A stretch of 64,000 nucleotides of DNA from Bactrocera neohumeralis (taxonomy: Eukaryota > Arthropoda > Insecta > Diptera > Tephritidae), in assembly GCF_024586455.1 (NCBI RefSeq), contig NC_065919.1, positions 17,602,017 to 17,666,016 on the forward strand, in the 5' to 3' direction. Shown here in pieces: positions 56,190-64,000 of this stretch (position 1 is the stretch's first letter; every line of letters begins with the position of its first letter). Position numbers and translations under genes: made by a program. The notes beneath the pieces were generated by a model. The model was not told the DNA's origin and ran no database searches. It was given only the letters and a program-made list of their open reading frames with translations.

Positions 56190-56760
56190 TTGGAGGCCCT
56201 CTAATATCTATATGTAAATGATCTTGTGGTTGACAAGCTGAGTCGACTTAGTGATGTCTGTCCCTTTATATATGCGCTAAGTAATCCCTCAATTTTAGAG
56301 ATTTCGATCTGAAATTTTCCACTTTTTACTTTCTCGCCAAAAGGTCACTAATTTGTCTGAAACGTTGCTGTCGGACCATTATAGTACATAGCTGTCATGC
56401 AAACTGAGCGATCAGAATTAAGTCTTTAAATGGAAACTTTTTTGCTTGACGAGGTATCTTCACGAAATTTGGCATGAAACATTTTTCCACGCATCGGTAT
56501 AATTTACGAAGGAATTCTTCTGATCGAAGCACTATAGCATATAGCTGCCATACAAATTGATCAAAACCAAGTTCTTATATGGGAAACTTTTTTATTTGAC
56601 AAGATATCCTCACGAAATTTATCACGTACTATTTTCTAAAGCAACGCTACAATCTTCGAAAATATTGTTCAGATCGAACCACTGTAGCATGTAGCTGCCA
56701 TACAAACTGAGCGATCATAATTAAAATAAAGATCTTTATATATCCTTTAATACTCTGGGA
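56190..56760 (+). repeat. Repeat A copy with two central modules
   Basis: Left part keeps gacaagctgagtcgacttag; the centre repeats a module beginning near atagcatatagctgccatac (a form at 56379-56410, again at 56531-56550 and 56686-56705), spaced about 150 bp. Each module also has a form of tcacgaaatttggca and attttctaaagcaacg. Both extreme ends are missing. It follows the mariner-like element in the opposite orientation. Confidence 0.72.
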
Positions 56761-56841
56761 AAGTACCAGTAAAAGTAAAAAGTAAAATGTTCGGTTTTTT
56801 TCTTTTGTGTTGCAACTCAGTTATTTTTTTTTTTTCTAACA

Positions 56842-57035
56842 TCAATATTTAAGAACTTTCGATAAGGTGCCTCGCAACGCTTTTAAAAATACCCTCCATT
56901 TCAACCTTTATGTTAAGTTGGCAACCCTGTTGAAACAAATTATTCAAAATTAGCAATATTTAACAAATTTCGATAAATTGTCCAAATACGCCTTTAAAAA
57001 AACCTTCTTCGTCCATTCTTATAATATCAACAGTC
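56842..57035 (+). repeat. Two-unit repeat with ggcaac motif
   Basis: catcaatatttaagaacttt at 56840 and agcaatatttaacaaatttc at about 56954 head two related units of about 113 bp, each containing tttcgataa, an acgcytttaaaaa block and, at the end, ggcaaccctg (56918) or ggcaactctg (57036). The motif and spacing recall the arrays at 35545 and 45780, though the unit sequence is different. Confidence 0.6.
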
Positions 57036-57036
57036 G

Positions 57037-58399
57037 GCAACTCTGCGCTCTTCCAAATCACTTAGGCTTAGCGCCAAAGTAGTCGTTTGTCTGGTAGGGT
57101 TAACTTGCTGGCTCTACGTATAAATTAGTGAAGCGTAAAATTACACACTTACACCAACTTTCGTGTCACCAACCACTCTACGCGTTTAGGGCCCAATCGC
57201 AGCGTTTACCAGCAGCACCTTTAGCTCTTCATCAAGCGGCGTTATATCGTGCCTTTCCTTATCTTCCTTTTTGTGCTATCGTTTTCATTTTCGCCTGACT
57301 TACTTTCGTCAAAGTTATTTCATTTAATATATACTATAAATGTGTATGTTTGTATAGGTGTGTGTGTGCGCTTCAAATCAAACTTTGACTATTCTGTATA
57401 TGAGAGTGACTTTGTGAATGTGTGTGTGTAGAGAGCACATATGCCAAGCGTATTTACACATCCAAATATTTTCAGAGCCTGCTTTTGCGTGTAAATGTGT
57501 GTGGTTGGCGTGCCTCTGCATATGTATGTGTGTATGTATTTACCCCACTGCGGCATTCCAGTTTGGCACACGGCTGCTTGTTGTTGCCGCCGCTGTGTTT
57601 TGCTGTGTTGGTAGTTAACAAAATGTTTACATTTTCCAAATTGTTTAGCGTGTCAACACCGAATTTTCAGCGGTTGAATCACAAAGGCGCATTTGTGACG
57701 CGCCAACAGCCGCGCGACTCGAGTCTTGGGAATGTGTATATTATGTTGCTTTAAGGGTGCGGCAGCCAGCACGGCTGTCTGGAGATGTGAGCGGTGAAAG
57801 GCAGCCCTGTGTTGTTATATTATGTTTTTGTAAATATAAATTATTTGCATGTGTTTCGTTTATAAAGCTGTGTTAATAAACTTGCAGATTTAATATAATA
57901 CCTTTTAACCAAGAAACTTCAGCTAATTCAAGCACTTAGTACTTGCTTGGGACTAAATTGATATAATAAATGATAAGCATAAGGTTAGGCACCTTAATCA
58001 TAATTTTGCTGAATTTCTTCAACTTTTTGTTTTGGGAATATATACATACATATGAGGCAAGCTATTGTTAGACACAATATTATCATAAGAAGCTCTAATC
58101 GCGTTTTAAGCTGCAAATATATACACAAATAAATACTCCAAAAAAAGGAAAACTTAAGCTCACTTGAAACTTGTCTACATAAAATCCATATAAACGACAT
58201 AACCTCTGAAAGCCGGTGGAGAAATGTGACCCGAATCGAGACATGCTCCACAGAATCATTGAGAAGTCAATTGAAAAGTCCACGGCCTGGCACATAGATG
58301 GTGCTAATAAAATGAATTGCATATGATTTTTAGTTAGCACTAACCTTCACAGGCACATGCGTAACTCTGACAGCTGTCGAATGATTGGTGTGTGAATTA
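57037..58399. other. Unique-looking DNA, no gene seen
   Basis: Overlapping plus frames at 57418-57618 and 57422-57754 are cysteine/valine-rich translations of TG-rich sequence. No domain. The region 57540-57830 is relatively GC rich and single-copy-looking. Confidence 0.4.
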
Positions 58400-58601
58400 T
58401 ATCATTTTGAGTGAATCAACTTTTGTGAAAAATGGAAAAAAGAAATCTCGCGTGTCGATAAAATATTGCTTATTGAAGAAAAAAAATGCAATTGAATCAA
58501 AAACTTGGCCTGACGACGAATTTCTGGACACAAACCGCCAAATGCTGAGTTTAGACACTGTGAAATGTGGACGTCCAAAGAGAGGTTGTTACCTAGGCTA
58601 G
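58392..58601 (+). pseudogene. Mariner transposase N-terminal remnant
   Basis: The frame contains the first helix-turn-helix region of a mariner transposase, KKNAIESKTWPDDEFLDTN, and the conserved SGRP-type turn as KCGRPKRG. About 20 residues that normally separate them (the WFxxFKRG block) are missing. The true start is uncertain; the ATG at 58392 falls just before the usual position. The frame ends in the ttagg-headed insertion. Confidence 0.7.
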
Positions 58602-59090
58602 GTTAGGTTAGGTTAGATGGCTGATCAAAGATCGCACGTGGACTATACGTAGTCCTTTGTGATGCCATAGAAAATCGAACTCCCGTGTTCGGACTTACAA
58701 ACATAAAAAAAAGTCCACCAAACAATTTTGGATGACCGTAAAGTGAAGTTGTTCGAAATAGATAGAATAGAGACACTCTGAAAATATCAACATTCACGAA
58801 TATTTAGATATGAGAAAGCTCTGTACAAAGTGGGTGCCGCTTGAGCTGAATTTGGACCAAAACCAACGAAGAGTTGATTATTGGGAGCAGCGTTTACAGA
58901 TATTCAAGCGAAATGGTTGAATAATAGCTCCATCATTTCATTTGGAAGTCCGTCCGACAGTTATCCGAGTGGACTGCATACTTTTCCAGGGTCTCACACC
59001 TCAGAAGAATGCGTACCTGAAAGATATTTTTTCGAATGAAGAGGTGATCACTGAAACTGGGGCCTATTTGTAAGCAAAGGGTAAATCGTA
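58400..59090 (+). mobile_element. Mariner relic, internally deleted and interrupted
   Basis: Plus strand: KKKNAIESKTWPDDEFLDTN (first HTH) and CGRPKRG at 58484-58585; then an intruding segment starting ggttaggttaggttag at 58601; then homology resumes with TNIKK at about 58696, VHQTILDDRKVKLFEID, and RKLCTKWVPLELNLDQNQRR, DYWEQRLQIFKRNG (linker) up to 58920. It then leaps to LTPQKNAYLKDIFSNEEVIT and ETGAYL near the C-terminus (about 58992-59075). The catalytic core is missing. Related to 6295-6705, 18905-19195 and 28185-28990. Confidence 0.8.
58601..58690 (+). repeat. TTAGG-headed insertion within mariner
   Basis: ggttaggttaggttagatgg (58601-58620) through tagtcctttgtgatgccata (58650-58669) interrupts the mariner reading order. 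The same head, and a comparable downstream phrase, are recalled from the repeat at 43725, suggesting a fragment of the same dispersed family. The right boundary is approximate. Confidence 0.5.
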
Positions 59091-59094
59091 CTAA

Positions 59095-59712
59095 CAGGTG
59101 ATTCATTTCAATATTCCCTACTTTTTTAAAAAAACACCAGAAATTTCAAATCTGTTAGGGAATGTTTATTATCATTCGAAAGAACATTCTTTGGCATTTA
59201 TTTTTTGAAGATTATCTATTTTAAATGTTCAATGCGTTCAATTTTCGATAACTCTTTCGAGCATTTCGACTAGTAACTGGCGAATGACAAATGACAAGGT
59301 CCGAATCGAAGCGGGCTTGTCCGCATAAATTTTAGAGTTTACATATCCCCACAGGGAAATGTCTAACGGTGTGTTATCATACGATTGTGGTGGCGAATCG
59401 ACCAGCCCAAAACGTGAAATTATTTGCTAACCGAAGTGTTCTCTCAATAAGTCCATTGATTGATGCGATGTGTGTGAAGTGGCGCCGACTTGTTGACCAT
59501 TACGTTCTCATCGTTATCATTTTTGAAGAAATATGGACCGATGATTCCAACGGCCCACAACTCAAACTAAATGGTTGTTTTGTCTGGATCAAATGGCAGG
59601 TCTTGAACTTCTTCGGGCTGCTCTTCGTTCCAAACGCGGCAATTTTGTTTATTTACATACCCGAAATGGGACTCATCACTGAACAAAATTTTGCTCGAAA
59701 ATGTCGGATATT
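59095..59712 (-). mobile_element. Tc1/mariner-like relic joined to RTE
   Basis: Minus strand from about 59705: SKILFSDESHFGYVNKQNCR (first catalytic Asp in SDE; the WxxG before the Y is shortened) and VWNEEQPEEVQDLPFDPDKT, then AVGIIGPYFFKNDNDENVMV, broken sequence INQWTY (equivalent to DLLREHF), VLGWSIRHHNRMI, and a C-terminal QLLVEMLERVIEN near 59260. The order is that of a Tc1/mariner-superfamily transposase from its centre to the end. The N-terminal part is absent because RTE sequence in the same orientation replaces it at about 59713. Same family as 25855-26705. Confidence 0.78.
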
Positions 59713-59933
59713 AACGTGGCGCCAATTGGATATTCCAAGCGAAGACAGATCGTTCTCCACCTGGTCCTTCCAACGCAGTGGAGGTCTTCCTCTCTGCTCC
59801 CCCCGGCGGGTACTGCGTCGAATACTTTCAGAGCTGGCGTGTTTTCGTCCATTCGAACAACATGACTTAGCCAGCGTAGCCGCTGTCTTTTAATTCGCTG
59901 AACTATGTCAATGTCGTCGTACATCTCATACAA
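59676..59933 (-). pseudogene. RTE ORF2 C-terminal end
   Basis: Continues the preceding frame after its stop: LYEMYDDIDIVQRIKRQRLR, WLSHVVRMDENTPALKVFDA, VPAGGSREEDL, after which a frameshift moves the true protein (RWKDQVENDLSSLG) to another phase. The last about 15 residues of this frame are translated from the adjoining mariner-like element, so the apparent protein is chimeric. Confidence 0.8.
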
Positions 59934-60540
59934 CTAATCGTTCCATCGAATGCGATATTCGCTGTGATCAACGCGCAAAGGACGATAAATCTTTCGCAGA
60001 ACTTTTCTCTCAAAAACTCGCAACGTCGACTCATCAGTTGTTGTCATCGTCCAAGCCTCTGCACCATATAGCAGGACGGGAATTATGAGTGACTTATAGA
60101 GTTTGGTTTTTGTTGGTCGAGAGAGGACTTTACTTCTGAATTGCCTACTCAGTCCGGAGTAGCACCTATTAGCACGAGTTATCCTGCGTTGTATTTCCAG
60201 GCTGACATTGTTGGTGGTCTTTACACTGGTTCCAAGATAGACGAAATTATCTACGACTTCAAAGTTATGACTGTCAACAATGACGTGAGAGCCAAGTCCA
60301 GAGTGCGACGACTGTTTGTTTGATGACAGTAGCTGTTTCGTCTTGCCCTCGTTCGCTGCCAAACCCATTGTCTTTGCTTCCTTGTAGAGTCTGGAGAAAG
60401 CAGAACTAACGGCGCGGGTGTTGAAGCCGATGATATCAGTATCATTGGAACTCACGGTGTCAAAAAATGGTGCTAGGAGACGGTCTGAACTGATTGCATA
60501 AACTTTTAACATTACTCAAGTATACTCGAAAACATGTGAC
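59713..60540 (-). mobile_element. RTE retrotransposon 3' fragment
   Basis: Third copy of the RTE family, on the minus strand. From about 60512 it contains a mutated catalytic region (SSNDTDIIG where YADDIDIIG is expected), MGLAANEGKTKQLLSS, SHVIVDSHNFEVVDNFVYLG, LLYGAEAWTM, FERKVLRKIYRPL, IRWND then a stop, RQRLRWLSHVVRMDEN, and RWKDQVENDLSSLGISNWRH near the 3' limit. It ends abruptly at about 59713 next to mariner-like sequence. Confidence 0.87.
59934..60512 (-). pseudogene. RTE reverse transcriptase remnant
   Basis: The 192-codon frame runs from just before the catalytic region to the C-terminal domain. The metal-binding YADD box is replaced by SNDT (residues about 22-25), which would abolish polymerisation. 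Later landmarks: AFSRLYKEAKTMGLAANEGK, VVDNFVYLGTSVK, RRITRANRCYSGLSRQ, KTKLYKSLIIPVLLYGAEAW, DHSEYRIRWND. It ends at a TAG replacing the Glu of NDELYE; the next frame (59676-59933) continues the protein directly, so the two are one gene split by a single stop. Confidence 0.85.
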
Positions 60541-60547
60541 CTACAGA

Positions 60548-60945
60548 CCTATGCATATTCGGAATAAAGTCTTCTAATATGCAAATCATTGCATGGACTA
60601 TATGGGAGCTAGGGTAATTCGTAGACCGATTTCGAATAATAAACTATATTACCGTTTTGTATTCCAACAATATGTTCGCAGATTGTAGCGTTGTCTTAAA
60701 TTGGATGTCTATATGGTGGTCCAATATCGGCGATAGAAATGAGCAGCTTCTTGTAGAGAAAAGGACGTGAACAAAATTTCAGATCGATATCTCAAAAATT
60801 GAGAAACTAGTTCGCATATACACAGACACACAAATATTCGATTCAGGGTGATGATTATCTATATATATATGTTTTATAGAGTCCATTTCTTTCTGAATGC
60901 TACAAACTTCGTGACAAACTTAATATAACCTGTTCAGTGTAAAAA
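60548..60945 (-). repeat. Repeat A-related copy, variant
   Basis: The right end reads caaacttcgtgacaaactta then atataacctgttcagtgta, corresponding to the palindromic end of repeat A in inverse orientation. Inside are gatatctcaaaaattgagaaactag and atggtggtccaatatcggc. The left module differs from the other copies (ctatatgggagctagggtaa), suggesting a subfamily. Confidence 0.68.
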
Positions 60946-61393
60946 ACTAGAATATGGATGGGGTGATATGAGCTTTCAAGTCCACATTTTTAAAAATTCC
61001 GTGCTTTCATGCAGCAATCGGCAGCAAAATGTGCAACACAGTATTTCGATGCATAAATAGTAAATGCACGTTGATGAGGAATAAAAAAAAGTTGTATAAG
61101 TGTGTCTGTATGTACTTGTATACATACATATACAAATTCTAACAATCTTGTGAAACACGTCTGCCAACCGCATGCATTTTTCACCGTCGCATTGCTGTGC
61201 TTTTAATGAATAGCCAGCAGGTGCTAGCGACGCGCCAAGTATTTCAAGTAATCTAACACTGTTGTTGTTGCTGTTGTTGTACGCGCAGCTGATTTGCAAC
61301 ATTTTCCCATGAACACCACGTACAAGTGCAAGCATATTTGAGACCGCATACCGCACATATGTATATGTGATACATATATCTATTTCTATGAGA
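60946..61393. other. Non-coding DNA, no gene seen
   Basis: No domain. A short GTTGTTGTTGCTGTT run near 61260-61280 and TA-rich hairpin-like acatatgtatatgtgatacat at 61358-61377. Confidence 0.4.
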
Positions 61394-61632
61394 GCATTAG
61401 GGTGGTACTTAGTTTTTTTTTTAATTTTTTGCTTTTCATCCACACGCTATTGGTACATCTCTATGCCGCATACATAGGTGCTACATATGTTTCTAGGAGA
61501 GCATTAGGGTGATCTTTAAAAAATATTTTTTTTTGCTTTTCATATACACGTTATTGATAATATTTCTAACTATACATATCAATTTTTTGCGCCACTGCTT
61601 ACGTCGAAGATATTTAAGTGCCACCCTAATGC
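61394..61632. mobile_element. MITE-like element, perfect 12-bp inverted ends
   Basis: gcattagggtgg at 61394-61405 is the exact inverse of ccaccctaatgc at 61621-61632. The 239-bp interior is A+T rich with no gene. A third copy of the left end, gcattagggtga, lies at 61501, within a tandem duplication of period about 107 bp (tttctatgagagcattaggg against tttctaggagagcattaggg, each followed by a tttttgcttttcat block and an acacgytattg block). The family is unknown; a weaker resemblance exists to the attaggg head at 6884. Confidence 0.75.
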
Positions 61633-63707
61633 ATGTTTATTGCATAAATAATGTCAACTTGTTTGTATGCATGTTCATATTTGAGCAACTGATTTTTCTG
61701 TTTACCTAACCACTGCACTCACACATACACGCACACACATATGAAAGGTGCGAAAAAACCATAAAAATATTTGAAATCGTACATACATACATATGTATAT
61801 CCTTTGGCACAACGCAGCAAAGTCGCATGTCCTCACGTTCAAAAAAAACAAAATATATTCATACATATATATAGTATGTTGGCAAGCAGACGAATGGTCG
61901 AGATGGAGTGAAAGAAAAATGTTTAATGCAATTTATTATGACAACGGCTGTGATAGCAAAGCACACATGTATGCAACGGCAACAACAACACTTATGCATA
62001 AAGCATATCAAGTATTTATAATGGCGGCGTCACTGAAACGCGCTTATGCGCGGTGCCGTGTCCCATACGCCCTGCCATCTAGCAGCACCCTCGTAAGCAC
62101 AGCAAAAGCGCGGCTAGCAGCTCAAGTGCACCCCAAGGAGAAGTTGTGCATCCGCATAATAAACTCCTGACGCATAAGTAGTAAGTAAGCCAACGCTGTG
62201 TTTTTTTGTTGTTATCGCTTTTTGTTTATGATTATTGTCTGCATAACCGTTACGTTTTATCAAATCTAGTACTAGGTGTAGCTATTAAGGTAGTGGCGCA
62301 AAGCCCGCACCAAATGCATACAATGCTCTCGAAACGAGAATTTCGAGTTCCGATGAAGAATATGAGAGTGAGCCATCTTATTAACTGGTTCCATAGAAGT
62401 CTTTGGTCCAAAACGATTCTTGGTATCACTGAATCTTCCGCCAATCCAAAGATCTCTTATTACAACTGGAGGATTTGGGCCATTTATTAAGGTTGAAACC
62501 AAGACCTTTTTACGTGCTTGACTAAAGAAGAGGAAAGAATTGAATATATGTCCCACGCAAAATTCAAGTGGGTCTATGTGAGAGGGTAAAGGACATTGGT
62601 AGTATTTACCAAGATACTTGGAAATTACTCAAACAAACACGTAATGTGATTAATTTTTATCAGGTCATAAATGAGACGATGTGATCTTTCAGATGATCTG
62701 TTCCGCGCTGCATTACCGATCCGAAAATATTTAACCTAGAGTAGAAAGGGCCCGCCTTCTCAGTATTGCCAAGTATTCTCGATAAAATTTCGAAAAATAA
62801 ATACCTTTATTATTAATGTACTGAGTTATTATCTTATGGCTCGCTGCCATTTTGTTTATTTTCAAAAATTAGTGACATAGAAAGCTATGCAAAATTTATA
62901 GGTTAAAAAAAATGGTCAAAAGTTTTTCCAAACTACATGTTTCCAAAAAATAGCTGACGGAACAGGAAGAGACAAGGTCAGACCTCGTTAAGCTGTAAAT
63001 CACAAAACGAAGAACTTAGGCTTTGAAAAATTAAAGGGTCCCTCAATCTGAACTCTGGCTAAATATTCATTGAAGAAAAAATACAAACTGATCTCTAACA
63101 GAGAAGTATTCGGGCCCAATACTAAGACAATATACAAGTACAACCATTTCAACAAACCTGTTTACATTTCGAAATCCTTAACCAAAATTGAGAGCTGGTG
63201 GAAAAAATTATTATTTTTATTATAAAATAATAATCGTTGCGAAAACAACACCATGTCTCTCTCTGCCTTCCAAAATATCTTTAATTAAACTCAACTTCTA
63301 AAGCACTAATTACTGGACTTTTCCGCTCTATGGAGTCCCTTGTGTCATGGCACTTGAAAGTGACGCTTCTCTCACGCTGTGTTGCATAATGCCTACATTT
63401 TCTCGCAGCACTGCTGGTATAAAGAATACAAGCTGGATATCCGTATATAGTAGACTTTATGCATTATATTTTGCTACCGTCAATCATATTATTTTTTAAC
63501 TATACTTCGTATTTGCTTCGTTATCCTTTTCAATTTGAACGCTGCTGTGCTTTTTGAGCTGAGCACCGCATTAGAATGCATGAGTAGCGCGAATGTGACG
63601 ATGTGCGGCAGCATAAAAGGTACTTATGTGTTGTTTTTTTTTTTTTTGTGTTTTACAAAAGAGTAAAAATACGAGAGTATGCATAAGGTATAACTAGATG
63701 TAGAAGT
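61633..63707. other. Non-coding DNA, no gene seen
   Basis: No supported gene. The frames at 61793-62170 (plus, 125 codons) and 62206-62556 (both strands) have no recognisable domain. Poly(T) at about 63634-63648. The segment 62260-62560 is codon-like on both strands but unidentified. Confidence 0.4.
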
Positions 63708-64000
63708 AAGAAAGGGTTAAGATCGGGTGTAACCGAACATTTCGTGCTTATGCAAGTTGTCAGGATTAAAACCGGAGGAATACCTTAAGTCTAAAATAAA
63801 TTCCAATTAAATTTGTGTACTAATAACTTACATTACATTATACTGCAATAGTTTTATAAATATACTTCACCACGCGTCAGCGAAAATTTTATTAAAATCA
63901 TGCTCAAATAGTCAGACAATCGAAATTCATTATATTAAGGATAAGAAGTTTAGAGCAATGAAAATAATTTCGGCTTTAAACTATAGTATACACCCTGTCC
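63708..64000 (+). repeat. Start of a dispersed repeat at the window edge
   Basis: aagggttaagatcgggtgta with accgaacatttcgtgctta immediately after (63712-63750) matches my memory of a repeat extremely common in tephritid genomes. It continues to the window end and its right limit is not visible. No coding region seen. Confidence 0.45.

Noticed and set aside
62206..62556. 94-codon frames on both strands
   Set aside because: Neither strand shows a recognisable domain; the two overlap each other and no splice context was found.
1..64000. CRISPR arrays, rRNA, operons or bacterial features
   Set aside because: None seen. The window is eukaryotic in every respect: mariner and RTE elements, microsatellites and splice-like signals.

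Overview
This 64 kb window looks like A+T-rich, non-coding nuclear DNA of a higher dipteran fly. No host protein-coding gene, rRNA or tRNA could be supported. Open frames are short, all 200 codons or fewer, and every frame that resembles a known family belongs to a dead transposable element. The mix of elements suggests a tephritid fruit fly (Bactrocera/Ceratitis-like): many lineages of mariner/Tc1 relics, RTE-type retrotransposons, and a repeat beginning with an ataccctgaacagggtat-type end. The species assignment is an inference from memory of such repeats, not a search result. The window is most likely intergenic or part of one or more very long introns.

Layout. 1-5.8 kb: a non-LTR retrotransposon tail, then a nearly complete mellifera-type mariner (1775-2947), then single-copy-looking DNA. 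5.8-7.9 kb: a 61-bp tandem duplication, an internally deleted mariner, and interspersed repeat A (6718-7856) with a second element nested in it. 7.9-13.6 kb: mostly unique-looking DNA with one candidate repeat and a 57-nt candidate exon (12311-12367). 13.6-21.8 kb: mariner-like relics, several with recognisable terminal inverted repeats, and an RTE retrotransposon relic (20380-21790, minus). 23-30.8 kb: a mariner deletion derivative, a 280-bp insertion between 11-bp direct repeats, and four more mariner lineages. 31-33 kb: CA and CAA microsatellites, then a third mellifera-type mariner. 35.5-37.1 kb: a decayed GGCAAC-phased satellite array and a deleted Tc1 element. 40.7-41.5 kb: a divergent RTE relic. 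43.7-50.7 kb: a TTAGG-headed repeat, two repeat A copies, an inverted partner of the satellite array (45.8-46.6 kb), a non-LTR RNase H scrap, a mariner with a 104-bp internal tandem duplication, and an RTE tail. 51.1 kb: a candidate recursive splice site. 51.9-61.6 kb: mariner-like relics including one with both ends and TA duplications (54756-56009), a non-LTR RNase H relic, a mariner/RTE chimeric junction near 59713, and a 239-bp MITE-like element with perfect 12-bp inverted ends. The right edge begins another common-looking repeat (63708 onward).

There is no operon or pathway. The coherent story is an element graveyard. I count at least ten distinguishable Tc1/mariner lineages, several represented only by internally deleted copies that kept both ends. 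I did not find a convincing undescribed biological system. The most noteworthy structural signals are the two oppositely oriented GTTGCCA-phased arrays about 10 kb apart, the candidate ratchet splice point, and the candidate cassette exon.
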